Shown here: in pieces, positions 40,156-49,175 of the stretch
Layout of the letters: every line of letters starts with the position of its first letter
How positions within the stretch are numbered: the stretch's first letter is position 1
Assembly (NCBI RefSeq): GCF_030544485.1
Contig: NZ_CP130610.1
Location: 3,100,001-3,164,000, forward strand
Reading direction: 5' to 3'
DNA from: Halomonas sp. HAL1
Lineage (GTDB): Bacteria; Pseudomonadota; Gammaproteobacteria; Pseudomonadales; Halomonadaceae
Length of the DNA stretch: 64,000 nucleotides
Notes under the pieces: generated by a model
The model's input: only the letters and a program-made list of their open reading frames with translations
Told to the model about the DNA's origin: nothing
Databases searched by the model: none
Program-made: the position numbers and the translations under genes

Positions 40156-41847
40156 ATGTCTGCTTTTGATCATCGCAAATATCGCCCTGCGCCCCGTGTG
40201 CCTGCCTTCAATCGCCAATGGCCGGATCGTGACCTTGATCACGCGCCGATCTGGGTGAGCGAAGACCTACGCGACGGTAACCAGGCGTTACTTGAGCCGA
40301 TGACCGTTGAGCAGAAACAGCGCTTCTGGCATCAGATCATTAAAGTAGGCATTAAAGAGGTCATGGTGGGATTTCCTTCGGCCAGCCAGCCCGATTACGA
40401 CTTCGTGCGCTGGCTGATCGAAGAGGAGCAAATTCCTGATGACGTCACGATTGCGGTGCTGGTGCAGTGTCGCGAACACCTGATCGAGAAGACCTTTGCC
40501 TCGCTGGTAGGCGCCAAGCGCGCCATTGTTCACCTGTATAACTCCACCTCAACGGTTCAGCGCGAGCGGGTCTTTGAGATGGACCGCGCCGGTATTGTGG
40601 ATATCGCGGTACAGGGCGCCACTTGGGTCAAAACCTACGCCGATCAATACCCCGATATCGAGTGGTGTTTCGAGTACACCCCGGAAAGCTTTTCCAGCAC
40701 CGAGATCGACTTCTCACTGGAGATCTGTGAAGCGGTAATGAACGTCTGGCAACCAACGCCGGACAACAAGTGCATTCTCAACCTGCCCACCACCGTGGAA
40801 GTGGCGGGTCCCCATCATCACGCCGATCAGATTGAATACTTCTGCCAGCACATCAGCCGCCGTGACTGTGTGATCATCTCGGTGCATACCCACAACGACC
40901 GCGGTGGCGCTGTCGCCTCCGCCGAGCTCGCCCTGCTGGCCGGTGCCGAGCGGGTAGAAGGCACCCTGCTGGGAAATGGCGAGCGTACCGGCAATATGGA
41001 TATCGTCACCCTGGCGATGAACCTTTATAGCCAAGGCATTGATCCTGAACTGGACCTCTCCAATCCTGACGAAATCATTCAGGTGGTCAACGAGTGCACA
41101 GGGATTGCGATTCACCCACGCCACCCTTGGGTGGGCGAGATGGTCTACACCGCTTTCTCAGGCAGCCACCAGGATGCGATCCGTAAATCGCTCAAGCATC
41201 AGAAGCCCGACGCGCCGTGGCAAGTGGCCTACCTGCCCATCGACCCCCATGACATCGGCCGCGACTATCAGGCCGTCATTCGCGTCAACAGCCAGTCCGG
41301 TAAGGGCGGCATGGCCTTCCTGCTGGAACGCGATTACGGCATTAACCTGCCGCGTTGGATGATGCTGGCCTTGGCGCCTTACGTGCAGCAAGAGAGCGAA
41401 AAACGCGCCAGCGAACTCTCCAGCAAAATGATTCGCCAGGTGATGTTTGACCACTTCACCCAGGAAGCGCCGCTCTCGCTAGTCGACTACCGGCTTTCCA
41501 AAGGCCAGCAGGAAGGTATTGAGCTCACGCTGCAACAAGGTGACGACACGCTACGTCTTTCAGGCAAGGGTAATGGCGCGATGTCCGCATTTACCGATGC
41601 GTGGCAACGCCACTCCGGCAGTAGCGTCGGCATTATCGATTACAACGAGCACTCCCTCGGTGCCAGCAGCGAAGCCAATGCCATTGCCTTTGTACAGCTC
41701 AATATCGATGGTCAGCGGCTCTGCGCGGTAGCCGAGGATAGCGATACGGTAAGTGCATCGCTCAAGGCGATCATCGCGGGTATCAATTTCGCCGCTCAAA
41801 CAGTGGCAAAGGAATCATATTCCAAGGAAGCAGAGCTGACGCTGTAA
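40156..41847 (+). CDS. leuA: 2-isopropylmalate synthase
   Basis: 563 residues, the longer LeuA form with an extended N-terminus found in Pseudomonas and actinobacteria. Condenses acetyl-CoA with 2-oxoisovalerate, committing carbon to leucine. Catalytic TIM barrel with VSEDLRDGNQALLEPM, metal-binding HTHNDRGGAVASAELALL and LLGNGERTGNMDIV; C-terminal LeuA allosteric dimer domain (residues ~430-560) binding leucine. The start has AGGAAACCACC upstream. The adjacent divergent Lrp-type gene suggests amino-acid regulation. Confidence 0.96.
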   Translation: MSAFDHRKYRPAPRVPAFNRQWPDRDLDHAPIWVSEDLRDGNQALLEPMTVEQKQRFWHQIIKVGIKEVMVGFPSASQPDYDFVRWLIEEEQIPDDVTIAVLVQCREHLIEKTFASLVGAKRAIVHLYNSTSTVQRERVFEMDRAGIVDIAVQGATWVKTYADQYPDIEWCFEYTPESFSSTEIDFSLEICEAVMNVWQPTPDNKCILNLPTTVEVAGPHHHADQIEYFCQHISRRDCVIISVHTHNDRGGAVASAELALLAGAERVEGTLLGNGERTGNMDIVTLAMNLYSQGIDPELDLSNPDEIIQVVNECTGIAIHPRHPWVGEMVYTAFSGSHQDAIRKSLKHQKPDAPWQVAYLPIDPHDIGRDYQAVIRVNSQSGKGGMAFLLERDYGINLPRWMMLALAPYVQQESEKRASELSSKMIRQVMFDHFTQEAPLSLVDYRLSKGQQEGIELTLQQGDDTLRLSGKGNGAMSAFTDAWQRHSGSSVGIIDYNEHSLGASSEANAIAFVQLNIDGQRLCAVAEDSDTVSASLKAIIAGINFAAQTVAKESYSKEAELTL

Positions 41848-41871
41848 CCGCCGCTGTCATCCAATCCTAAA

Positions 41872-41917
41872 CTGGCGATGTAGCCTGACTTAAGCAGGGA
41901 TTCATCTACATCGCCAG
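41872..41917. terminator. 12-bp inverted repeat between leuA and usp (terminator-like)
   Basis: CTGGCGATGTAG (41872-41883) and CTACATCGCCAG (41906-41917) pair perfectly with a 22-nt spacer that itself holds CCTG..CAGG. One arm is the last four codons including the stop of the convergent usp gene. T runs are weak, so termination efficiency is uncertain. Confidence 0.6.
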
Positions 41918-42832
41918 CAAGCGTGTCGAAGACAAATATTGCACACCCTGCTCTACTTTCGGCATTTCCCACGTGGATCGGCGCAAAATCAACACCGGCA
42001 GCTGCGCTTTACGCAGCATCGTGGTGGTAGTACTGCCCACCAGCAGGTGGCGAATGCGCGAGTGGCCGTAGGCACCCATCACCAGCATATCAATGCCGTT
42101 CTCTTGTTTATAAGTACGTAGCGTTTCTTCTACTTCGCCCGCGCGGATGGACCCTTCGGCGGAGTGATCGGCCCCGCGCAGCGTTTCCAGTGCCCAGGCT
42201 AGCTGTGAACGGTTTTCTGCCGTTTCTGCGCCCACAATCACGACGTGGCAAGTGGCGCCTTCAAACAGCGGGCTTTTAGCCAGCATTTCCACGCCTTTAC
42301 GCGCGGTGTTGCTGCCATCGAACGCCATCATCACATTATGCGGCTGGGTAAACTGTTTCGGCACCATAAGAATCGGCCGGTGCATTTCCCGCACCACACG
42401 CTCAAGGTTGGAACCTAAATGCCAGCTGGCTTGGTGCGCCGTCTCGCCACACTTGCCGACTACCAGTAAACGCACTTCTTTTTCGTTCTCGACCAGGGTT
42501 TCCACCAGCGCACCGTTGCGCTGCAAGCACTTCGGCTCGGCAATACCGGCGCTTACCGCACGCTCTTTGGCCGCGTCTAGCAGCAGGCGGCCGCGCTCGC
42601 GGGAGACCTTTGCGTGCTGCTCTTCAATACCCGAGAGTTTTTCCAGCAGGTGCTCTCGGGTACCTAATCCCAGGTTACCGGTTAAATCGGGCTCGGTGAC
42701 CTGAGCGTGATTATCTACGGTGTGGATAAAACTAAGCGGCGCATTCAACGCTTTAGCGGCCCAGACTGCATAATCACACACACCTTCTGAAAACTGAGAA
42801 CTATCGATAGCGGCCAACACGCGATCTGACAT
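41906..42832 (-). CDS. Universal stress protein, tandem UspA domains
   Basis: 308 residues from the ATG at 42832 (MSDRVLAAID), preceded by AAGGAG. Two UspA domains: residues ~1-150 and ~155-280. ATP-binding G-x2-G-x9-G-S/T motifs are visible in both (VVGKCGETAHQ..LGSN and MGAYGHSRIRHLLVGSTTT). Stress-linked nucleotide-binding protein. It is a paralog of the usp gene at 46273, but has an extra C-terminal tail of about 23 residues after VLILRRS. Confidence 0.93.
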   Translation of the reverse strand: MSDRVLAAIDSSQFSEGVCDYAVWAAKALNAPLSFIHTVDNHAQVTEPDLTGNLGLGTREHLLEKLSGIEEQHAKVSRERGRLLLDAAKERAVSAGIAEPKCLQRNGALVETLVENEKEVRLLVVGKCGETAHQASWHLGSNLERVVREMHRPILMVPKQFTQPHNVMMAFDGSNTARKGVEMLAKSPLFEGATCHVVIVGAETAENRSQLAWALETLRGADHSAEGSIRAGEVEETLRTYKQENGIDMLVMGAYGHSRIRHLLVGSTTTTMLRKAQLPVLILRRSTWEMPKVEQGVQYLSSTRLLAM

Positions 42833-43002
42833 GGGGTATTTCTCCTTGAGCGGGTGCATCAACATTGTTGTTATATTCTCGACCTTTTCTACACCAACTG
42901 ATTGACGTGCGACACCCCAAAACAATCTTGCGTGCTTCGGACGCTATAAAACGCACATGCTAAACTTGGCGGCCTATTTATTTAGCGCCTAAGGGGGAAA
43001 GC

Positions 43003-43389
43003 ATGGGTTATGGCTTAACAAACGTCCTATTAGTCGCACTCGGCGGCACGCTGGGTGGCATGGGGCGGTTTGCGGTTTCCAATTTACTGGCCCGCTATCT
43101 CGGTAAGGCCTTTCCCTGGGGAACCCTGGCGGTTAATGCCAGCGGCGCGTTTCTAGCGGGCTGGCTACTCGGCAGCCTAGATATCGCCAACGCCCCCTCA
43201 CCTTTATGGCTGTTCACTGTCGCCGGTTTACTGGGTGGCTACACCACCGTTTCTTCTTTTAGCTTGCAGACCATAGAGCTATGGCAAGGCGGCCAGCAAC
43301 TGCGCGCCAGCGTGAATGTAGGGGCCACGCTGCTGCTTGGCTTAGCCATGGTCAGCCTTGGCTGGTTCTTGTCTGGAGCGAGCTTATGA
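43003..43389 (+). CDS. crcB: Fluoride channel subunit FluC/CrcB (first of pair)
   Basis: 128 residues, four membrane segments. Fluc channels are dual-topology dimers that export fluoride. N-terminal GGTLGGMGRFAVSNLLA and WGTLAVNASGAFLAG are typical. In the Phe-box region the sequence reads GGYTTVSSFSLQT: the first of the two pore-lining Phe is Val. RBS AAGGGGGAAAGC. It overlaps the second subunit gene by 4 bp, implying a heterodimer. Confidence 0.92.
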   Translation: MGYGLTNVLLVALGGTLGGMGRFAVSNLLARYLGKAFPWGTLAVNASGAFLAGWLLGSLDIANAPSPLWLFTVAGLLGGYTTVSSFSLQTIELWQGGQQLRASVNVGATLLLGLAMVSLGWFLSGASL

Positions 43390-43772
43390 GTGCCTGGAAA
43401 GCGTACCTTGCGGTGGGTATCGGTAGCGGTGTGGGCAGCGCCCTGCGCTACGGCGTTTCGCTATTATCTCAGGCGGCATTAGGGGGTTATTTCCCGTGGG
43501 GAACACTCATCGTCAACGTGCTGGGTTCTTGTTTAATCGGCTGGTTGGCTGCCACCTTCTCGCGCTCATCCCACAGCGCACTCGCGCATTTGCAACCGTT
43601 ACTGGTCGCCGGGTTTTGCGGCGGCTTTACCACCTTTTCGCTGTTTAGCTTAGAGACGTTGCATTTGGTGCAGGTGGGCAAACCAGTTATGGCGCTGGTT
43701 TATATTGTGGTCAGCCTGCCGCTTTGGCTGGGCGCCGCCGTTGTGGGTGAACGCATGGCGCTTTCTCGTTAG
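43386..43772 (+). CDS. crcB: Fluoride channel subunit FluC/CrcB (second of pair)
   Basis: 128 residues from the ATG in the ATGA overlap. Four membrane segments; GIGSGVGSALRYGVSLL and WGTLIVNVLGSCLIGW; the Phe box is intact (GGFTTFSLFSLET). Paired Flucs of this kind have fixed opposite topologies and assemble as heterodimers. The stop codon TAG coincides with the first bases of the palindromic element at 43771. Confidence 0.93.
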   Translation: MSAWKAYLAVGIGSGVGSALRYGVSLLSQAALGGYFPWGTLIVNVLGSCLIGWLAATFSRSSHSALAHLQPLLVAGFCGGFTTFSLFSLETLHLVQVGKPVMALVYIVVSLPLWLGAAVVGERMALSR

Positions 43773-43914
43773 GCTTTGTACGAAAACTGCCTGCGCTCGT
43801 CTATACGGCGTTAAAAATCATCTCAAAATGCTCATTTACACCCTGTAAACTCCGCTTTTTCGTTGATTTTTGCCTTGTCTAGCCATCGCTCGCCGACTTT
43901 TCGTACAAACCCTA
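43771..43914. mobile_element. MITE-like palindromic intergenic element
   Basis: About 144 bp with imperfect terminal inverted repeats: AGGCTTTGTACGAAAACTG at the left, and the reverse complement of the right end AGGGTTTGTACGAAAAGTC. Further in, AAAAATCA opposes TGATTTTT, and the centre is TTTACA-CCC-TGTAAA, so the entire element can fold into one long hairpin. No coding capacity. Possibly mobilised in trans or a REP/BIME-type repeat. A solitary copy of the terminus lies at 53811. Confidence 0.75.
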
Positions 43915-43944
43915 GCAAAACCGTCAGCCAAAGGACGATCCAGT

Positions 43945-44907
43945 ATGCGCGATCAGATGGAACAGTATCAGTCTTGGCTCTACCTGCTATTCATTGGCTT
44001 GGGTTTAGCACTAGGCATCGGGGCGCCGGGATTTGCTCAGCGCCTAGCGCCGTTAGTATGGCCTCTATTAGGCATACTACTGTATGCCACCTTTACTCAA
44101 ATCCCCTTACTGAACATTGCCCGCAGCTTCACTGACAAGCGCTTTATGGCGGCATTACTAACCGGCAACTTTATTGCCATTCCCGCCTTTTTAGCGCTTT
44201 TCGTTTTGTGGCTACCGCTTTCTCCCGCGGTGCTGGCAGGCGTTCTGCTGGTACTGCTAGTACCCTGCACCGATTGGTTTATCACCTTCACGCATTTAGG
44301 CAAAGGCGATGCCGCCCGTGCGATAGCTGCCACCCCGCTACTGCTGCTGGTGCAGATGGTTGCGCTACCGGTTTATCTTTGGCTGTTTTTAGGCAGTGAA
44401 TGGTTTCAGTTAACGCTTTCTAAAGAGCTACTGAGTGCCTTTACCGGCCTTATTCTCATGCCGTTAGTGCTCGCTTGGCTGACTGAATACCTTGCCCAAC
44501 GCCACCGCGGCATTAAACGCGGCGTTACCTGCCTAGGACTACTGCCCGTGCCGCTATTGGCGCTGGTGGTATTTATGATTGCCGCCTCGCAGGTTCACAC
44601 TGTATTCGGGCTTAGTGAGGTATTGGCTCAGGTCGTCTTTATCTTTATCGGCTTTTTACTCTTCGCAGCCCTGCTGGGCAAAGGCCTAGGCAAGCTGTTT
44701 GCCTTGCCCACCGCTAGCGCCCGAACCCTGGCCTTTAGCTTTGGCACGCGCAACTCCTTTGTAATGCTACCTATCGCCCTGACGCTACCCAGCGCTTGGC
44801 AGGCAGCGGTAGTCGTGATTGTGTTTCAATCACTCATCGAGCTCTTTGGCATGGTGGCATTTTTACGCTGGGTGCCTAGTAAGCTATTGCCAGAGAAAAT
44901 ACATTAA
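43945..44907 (+). CDS. BASS-family transporter, arsenite-permease (ACR3)-like
   Basis: 320 residues from the ATG at 43945 (MRDQMEQYQSW), with AAAGGACG upstream. About ten hydrophobic helices. Belongs to the bile acid:sodium symporter superfamily, closest in look to 'arsenic resistance' proteins: LLVLLVPCTDWFITFTHLG contains the conserved membrane Cys, and TLAFSFGTRNSFVMLPIAL aligns to the ACR3 helix that normally carries an essential Glu, which is not seen. No arsR/arsC nearby, so arsenite as substrate is doubtful. Ends overlap cfa by 3 bp. Confidence 0.72.
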   Translation: MRDQMEQYQSWLYLLFIGLGLALGIGAPGFAQRLAPLVWPLLGILLYATFTQIPLLNIARSFTDKRFMAALLTGNFIAIPAFLALFVLWLPLSPAVLAGVLLVLLVPCTDWFITFTHLGKGDAARAIAATPLLLLVQMVALPVYLWLFLGSEWFQLTLSKELLSAFTGLILMPLVLAWLTEYLAQRHRGIKRGVTCLGLLPVPLLALVVFMIAASQVHTVFGLSEVLAQVVFIFIGFLLFAALLGKGLGKLFALPTASARTLAFSFGTRNSFVMLPIALTLPSAWQAAVVVIVFQSLIELFGMVAFLRWVPSKLLPEKIH

Positions 44908-46061
44908 CTGATGCGGTGATAGCCTCCCAGCACCCCCTTCTTGCTCATCACCAACTGCCAGAGATGGATTTCCCGGGCGCGGAAAGCACCGGCGCAGCAT
45001 AATAAGTAGTAGCGCCACATGCGATAAAACCCCTCGCCATACTGGGCTTTAAACGTCGGCCAGTGAGTCTCAAAATTTTGATGCCAAGCCATCAGCGTAC
45101 GGTCGTAATCAGCCCCAAAGTTATGTACATCCTCTACCACGAAAAGCGCTTCAGCAGCCTCCGTGACTTGCCCCAAGGTGGGCAGCTCCCCATTGGGGAA
45201 AATGTACTTATCAATCCAGGGGTCGGTAACCGTGTTACTTAGATTTTTGCCAATGGTATGTAGCAAAAACAGCCCGTCATCTTTTAAGCATCGGTTTGCG
45301 ACACTCATAAATTCACGATAGTTTTTATGCCCCACGTGCTCGAACATGCCGATGCTGACAATGCGGTCAAACTGCTCGTGCTCATTACGGTAATCCTGCA
45401 AGCGAAACTCAACCGGCAAGCCTTTTTTGATCAGCCGCTGCCCGAACTCGGCTTGCTCCTTAGAGATCGTAAGGCCCACGCATTCAACGCCGTAATGCTC
45501 GGCAGCGTAGGCCATAAAGCTGCCCCAACCACAGCCGATATCCAGCACGCGCATACCTGGTTTCAATTGAAGTTTTCGACAAACGAGATCAAGCTTGGCT
45601 TCCTGGGCTTCATCCAACGTTTCAGCATGTTTCCAGTAACCGCAGGTATACGTCATGCGTTGATCGAGCATGGCAGCATAGAAGTCATTACCCAGATCGT
45701 AATGCTTTTCGCCCACTTCCCATGCGCGCTTAACGGTTTGGCGATTTAGTAGGCGCGAACGTAATGAGTAATACACCAGCTGAGTAGGCTTGATACGCTG
45801 CCCAAGCTGGGCACGCATTAAGCGGTAAAACAGCTCGTCTAGTTGCTCAGCGTCCCAATCCCCTTTCATATAGCTTTCGCCAAGCCCGAGGTTACCTCGT
45901 GAAAGGGCGCTATCGATAACGCCGGGTGCTTTTAGCTGTATGTCCCAGGAGCGTTGGCCATCCAGTTGAATATCGGCTTGGGCCAGCAACTCGGCGACAA
46001 AACGATGGGAAGGAGAGGCTTCATCGAAGCCAAGAGGGACTGTTCTCTCTAAGATAGGCAT
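44904..46061 (-). CDS. cfa: Cyclopropane-fatty-acyl-phospholipid synthase
   Basis: About 385 residues from the ATG at 46061; a TTG two codons upstream (46067) has the better-spaced GAGGAG. SAM-dependent methylene transfer to unsaturated acyl chains in membrane lipids, typically in stationary phase under RpoS. N-terminal helical domain, then SAM motif VLDIGCGWGSFMAYAA, GLTISKEQAEFG, active-site YTCGYWKHAETLDEAQ, and FEHVGHKNYREF. The C-terminus matches full-length Cfa. Convergent with the BASS transporter. Confidence 0.96.
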   Translation of the reverse strand: MPILERTVPLGFDEASPSHRFVAELLAQADIQLDGQRSWDIQLKAPGVIDSALSRGNLGLGESYMKGDWDAEQLDELFYRLMRAQLGQRIKPTQLVYYSLRSRLLNRQTVKRAWEVGEKHYDLGNDFYAAMLDQRMTYTCGYWKHAETLDEAQEAKLDLVCRKLQLKPGMRVLDIGCGWGSFMAYAAEHYGVECVGLTISKEQAEFGQRLIKKGLPVEFRLQDYRNEHEQFDRIVSIGMFEHVGHKNYREFMSVANRCLKDDGLFLLHTIGKNLSNTVTDPWIDKYIFPNGELPTLGQVTEAAEALFVVEDVHNFGADYDRTLMAWHQNFETHWPTFKAQYGEGFYRMWRYYLLCCAGAFRAREIHLWQLVMSKKGVLGGYHRIS

Positions 46062-46182
46062 ATTCAAGGCAGGCTCCTCGCACTATTCCAGTGTATGAAT
46101 AGATAACAACCTGACTATCAGCATAGAACCGCATTGCAACATTAGCATTGTTAAATAAGCTACCTTAACGCTAATTAAATAC

Positions 46183-46214
46183 AAAAAAACCGGCCACTCA
46201 ATTACGAGGGCCGG
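46183..46214 (-). terminator. Rho-independent terminator after sulP-usp
   Basis: On the minus strand CCGGCC and GGCCGG flank a 13-nt loop and are followed by seven T. It lies about 60 bp after the usp stop and ends the sulP-usp transcript. Confidence 0.85.
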
Positions 46215-46272
46215 CGGCAGAGAAGAAGTCGCAATGCGAGCTAAAAGGTGATGCGCTGCTGCTTAGTGAGCC

Positions 46273-47130
46273 TTAGCGCAAAATCAGTACCGGTATGCGG
46301 CTACCACGTAGCATGGCCGTGGTTGTGCTACCTACCAGCAAGTGGCGAATGCGCGAGTGCCCATAGGCGCCCATCACCAGCAGGTCAATACTGTGCTCTT
46401 TTTCGTAGGCTTGCAGAGCTTCGTCGACCTCGCCAGCACGAATAGCGCCTTCGGTCTGGTGGCCAGCTTCACGCAACGTGCTTAACGCCCACTCAAGCTC
46501 GGAGCGGCGTTCAGCCGTTTCTGCACCCACGATCAGCACATGGCACTCGGTGCCTGCAAACAGCGGCGAACGGGCCAGCATCTCGACGCCTTTTCGGGCG
46601 GTTTTGCTGCCGTCAAAGGCCATCAATATCTTTTCAGGCCGATTGAAGGTTTTTGGCACCATCAGGATGGGGCGGTGCAATTCACGCACCACCCGCTCAA
46701 GGTTAGAGCCAAGGTGGCCACTGGCCTGATGGGCGGTTTCACCGCGCTTGCCCACCACCAGTAAACGTATGTCCTTCTCAAGCTCCAGCAGGCTTTCCAC
46801 CAGGGTGCCATTGCGTTGGCGTGTGGCGGGGTCGCTGACCCCATCCTCAATTGCGCGCTCTTTGGCGGCTTCCAGCATCAACTTGCCCTGCTCGCGATTC
46901 ACCTTCGCGCGCTGTTCATCAAGTTCGGAAAGCTCTTTCATCAGCCGTTCGCGGGCACCGAAGCGCAGGTTGCCGGAAAGGTTCTGCTCTTCGGGTACGT
47001 CCGAATGGTTGTCGACTACATGCACAAAGGTTAGCGGTGCATCCATGGCCGAGCTTGCCCAGGCAGCGTAATCGCAGACGCCTTCGGAAAACTGGGAGCC
47101 GTCAATAGCGGCTAATACCTGATCTGTCAT
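46273..47130 (-). CDS. Universal stress protein, tandem UspA domains (sulP-linked)
   Basis: 285 residues, AAGGAGCGC before the ATG. Two UspA domains, each with the ATP-binding signature (VVGKRGETAHQ..LGSN; MGAYGHSRIRHLLVGSTTT). Very similar throughout to the usp at 41906 and ends at VLILR without the extra tail. It begins 19 bp after the SulP transporter gene, so it is co-transcribed with it; Usp proteins are recurrent partners of SulP permeases and may control transport. Confidence 0.93.
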   Translation of the reverse strand: MTDQVLAAIDGSQFSEGVCDYAAWASSAMDAPLTFVHVVDNHSDVPEEQNLSGNLRFGARERLMKELSELDEQRAKVNREQGKLMLEAAKERAIEDGVSDPATRQRNGTLVESLLELEKDIRLLVVGKRGETAHQASGHLGSNLERVVRELHRPILMVPKTFNRPEKILMAFDGSKTARKGVEMLARSPLFAGTECHVLIVGAETAERRSELEWALSTLREAGHQTEGAIRAGEVDEALQAYEKEHSIDLLVMGAYGHSRIRHLLVGSTTTAMLRGSRIPVLILR

Positions 47131-47149
47131 GTTGCGCTCCTTGCGTTGG

Positions 47150-48640
47150 TTAGTGGCCGCCCATCAACTTTTCAACCGCTTCGGGGTCGTTATGAACCGC
47201 ATAGCGATCCACTACCGTCGCGCTGGCTTCGCTCAAACCAACAAGCTCTACTTCAGTACCCTCACGGCGGAATTTAATCACGATCCGATCCAGCGCCTGT
47301 ACGGCAGTCACATCCCAGAAGTGTGCTCGGGAAAGATCAATCGTCACTTTCTCGATACTTTCCTTGAGATCGAAAGCGGCCGTGAAACGCTCAGAAGAGG
47401 CGAAGAACACTTGGCCGACTACTTGATATTCACGCTCTTTGCCAGCTTCGATCTCTCGTGACCCGATGTAGAGAATGTTCCCCACTTTGTTAGCGAAGAA
47501 CAGCGCGGCAAGCAGAACACCAACAAACACTCCGATCGCCAGATTGTGCGTACTGACCGTGACCGCCACGGTAGCCAACATGACGATATTGGTGCTTAGG
47601 GGGTGTTTTTTAAGGTCTCGGATCGATTCCCAGCTAAAGGTGCCGATTGATACCATGATCATTACCGCCACCAGCGCCGCCATGGGTATCTGCGACACCC
47701 AATCGGACAGGAAGACCACCATCATCAGCAACACCACACCTGCTATTAGTGTCGAAAGGCGAGTACGTCCACCGGATTTAATATTGATCACCGACTGACC
47801 AATCATGGCGCAGCCCGCCATGCCACCCAGTAGGCCAGAGCCAATATTGGCAAGCCCCTGCCCCTTACATTCGCGATTTTTATTACTCGGCGTATCGGTC
47901 AGGTCATCGACAATGGTGGCGGTCATCATCGACTCAAGCAGGCCCACCACAGTCAGCATCAACGCGTAAGGTAAAATGATCCATAGCGTTTCCAGGTTCA
48001 GCGGCACACTGGGCCACAGAAAAACAGGCAGCGTATCGGGCAGTTCTCCCATATCACCGACGCTGCGGATATCCATCCCGCTGATCATATAGACCGCGGT
48101 AAGCACCACAATGCAGACCAGCGGTGAAGGAATCGATTTACCGATGATCGGTAAATAGGGGAACAGATAGATAATGCCCAAGCCCGCCAACGTCATGGCA
48201 TATACATGCCAGGTCACATCGGTCAATTCCGGTAGTTGCGCCATGAAAATCAAAATCGCCAGCGCATTAACAAACCCGGTAACCACTGAGCGCGACACGA
48301 AGCGCATCAAATCCGCGAGTTTCAGGTAACCGGCTATAATCTGCAGTACACCGGTAAGCAGCGTTGCCGCCAGTAGATATTCAAGCCCATGTTCGCGCAC
48401 CAGCGTCACCATCAGTAACGCCATAGCGCCAGTTGCCGCTGAAATCATGCCGGGGCGACCACCGGTGAAGGCAATAATTACTGCGATACAGAATGAGGCA
48501 TAAAGACCAACTTTGGGGTCAACGCCTGCGATGATTGAAAAGGCAATCGCCTCGGGAATCAGCGCGAGGGCGACCACGATTCCCGAGAGCGTGTCGCCTT
48601 TAATATTGGAAAACCACTCTTGCTTACTATAGAGAGACAT
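47150..48640 (-). CDS. SulP family anion transporter with STAS domain
   Basis: 496 residues. N-terminal SLC26/SulP membrane domain of 10-12 helices ([58 protein letters not shown]) and a C-terminal STAS domain from about residue 410 ([21 protein letters not shown] in part). It probably exchanges or cotransports bicarbonate, sulfate or another anion with Na+ or H+. The start codon has no convincing Shine-Dalgarno; a 53-codon ORF ends directly at it (TGA-ATG). Forms an operon with the downstream usp. Confidence 0.92.
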   Translation of the reverse strand: MSLYSKQEWFSNIKGDTLSGIVVALALIPEAIAFSIIAGVDPKVGLYASFCIAVIIAFTGGRPGMISAATGAMALLMVTLVREHGLEYLLAATLLTGVLQIIAGYLKLADLMRFVSRSVVTGFVNALAILIFMAQLPELTDVTWHVYAMTLAGLGIIYLFPYLPIIGKSIPSPLVCIVVLTAVYMISGMDIRSVGDMGELPDTLPVFLWPSVPLNLETLWIILPYALMLTVVGLLESMMTATIVDDLTDTPSNKNRECKGQGLANIGSGLLGGMAGCAMIGQSVINIKSGGRTRLSTLIAGVVLLMMVVFLSDWVSQIPMAALVAVMIMVSIGTFSWESIRDLKKHPLSTNIVMLATVAVTVSTHNLAIGVFVGVLLAALFFANKVGNILYIGSREIEAGKEREYQVVGQVFFASSERFTAAFDLKESIEKVTIDLSRAHFWDVTAVQALDRIVIKFRREGTEVELVGLSEASATVVDRYAVHNDPEAVEKLMGGH

Positions 48641-48802
48641 TCAGGGAGTCCATGGCTGGAGGTTAAAATAGTACAAACCCTCGACGCGACACAGTGGCGC
48701 ACGCAAGACGCGCGGTATCAGACTAATGAGCCAGTGCTGGAGCAATCTAAGGTTCGGCCCGCCAATCGGCGGAAGAATGGCAATAGCATGCCGTAACGCC
48801 AT
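48641..48802 (-). CDS. Possible 53-codon upstream ORF coupled to sulP
   Basis: ATG at 48802 runs 53 codons to a TGA immediately followed by the sulP ATG. The product begins MALRHAIAILPP and ends LYYFNLQPWTP; no recognised domain, no clear RBS. The tight TGA-ATG junction and the lack of an SD before sulP make coupling possible, but a chance ORF is equally plausible. Confidence 0.25.
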   Translation of the reverse strand: MALRHAIAILPPIGGPNLRLLQHWLISLIPRVLRAPLCRVEGLYYFNLQPWTP

Positions 48803-49175
48803 GACAACGCAATTAACGTGTCTAGACGTATCGCTTGGGGAGGGGGAAACCTAGGGCGGAGTCATCAGCCCTGAAGTGGGTAGTACTTGTGTTGAATTTG
48901 AGAGGGTCATTACTGTTATGCCTTGCTGTCAGAAGAACGCCTGTCAGAAGAACGCAATGTTAAATCGCGTTGTAATAAGCCGCCGCATTCTAGCAGCAAT
49001 TATTGCTGACTGCACCCGTCCTACACCCTTTGCAGGGTGCCCTCTAGGTTCAATTTGGCGTACCATTGCACCGCTAAAAGAGACATTTAATCCCAACTTT
49101 TCACGTTGAAGCGGCACGCCATTCCTTGCCCCATAAGCATGCCGAATAAGCCTGCCGATTAAAGAGGAGCAGCAC
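48803..49175. repeat. sulP/isocitrate dehydrogenase divergent spacer with 15-bp tandem duplication
   Basis: The full sulP-IDH spacer is 535 bp (48641-49175). In it CTGTCAGAAGAACGC occurs twice in direct tandem, at 48926-48940 and 48941-48955. A GC hairpin CACCCTTTGCAGGGTG lies near 49024. No other gene, tRNA or riboswitch that I can support. It must contain the divergent promoters of sulP and IDH. Confidence 0.6.

Noticed and set aside
42926..43002. Fluoride riboswitch upstream of the fluC pair
   Set aside because: The leader is short and I could not find the conserved pseudoknot segments of the crcB motif.
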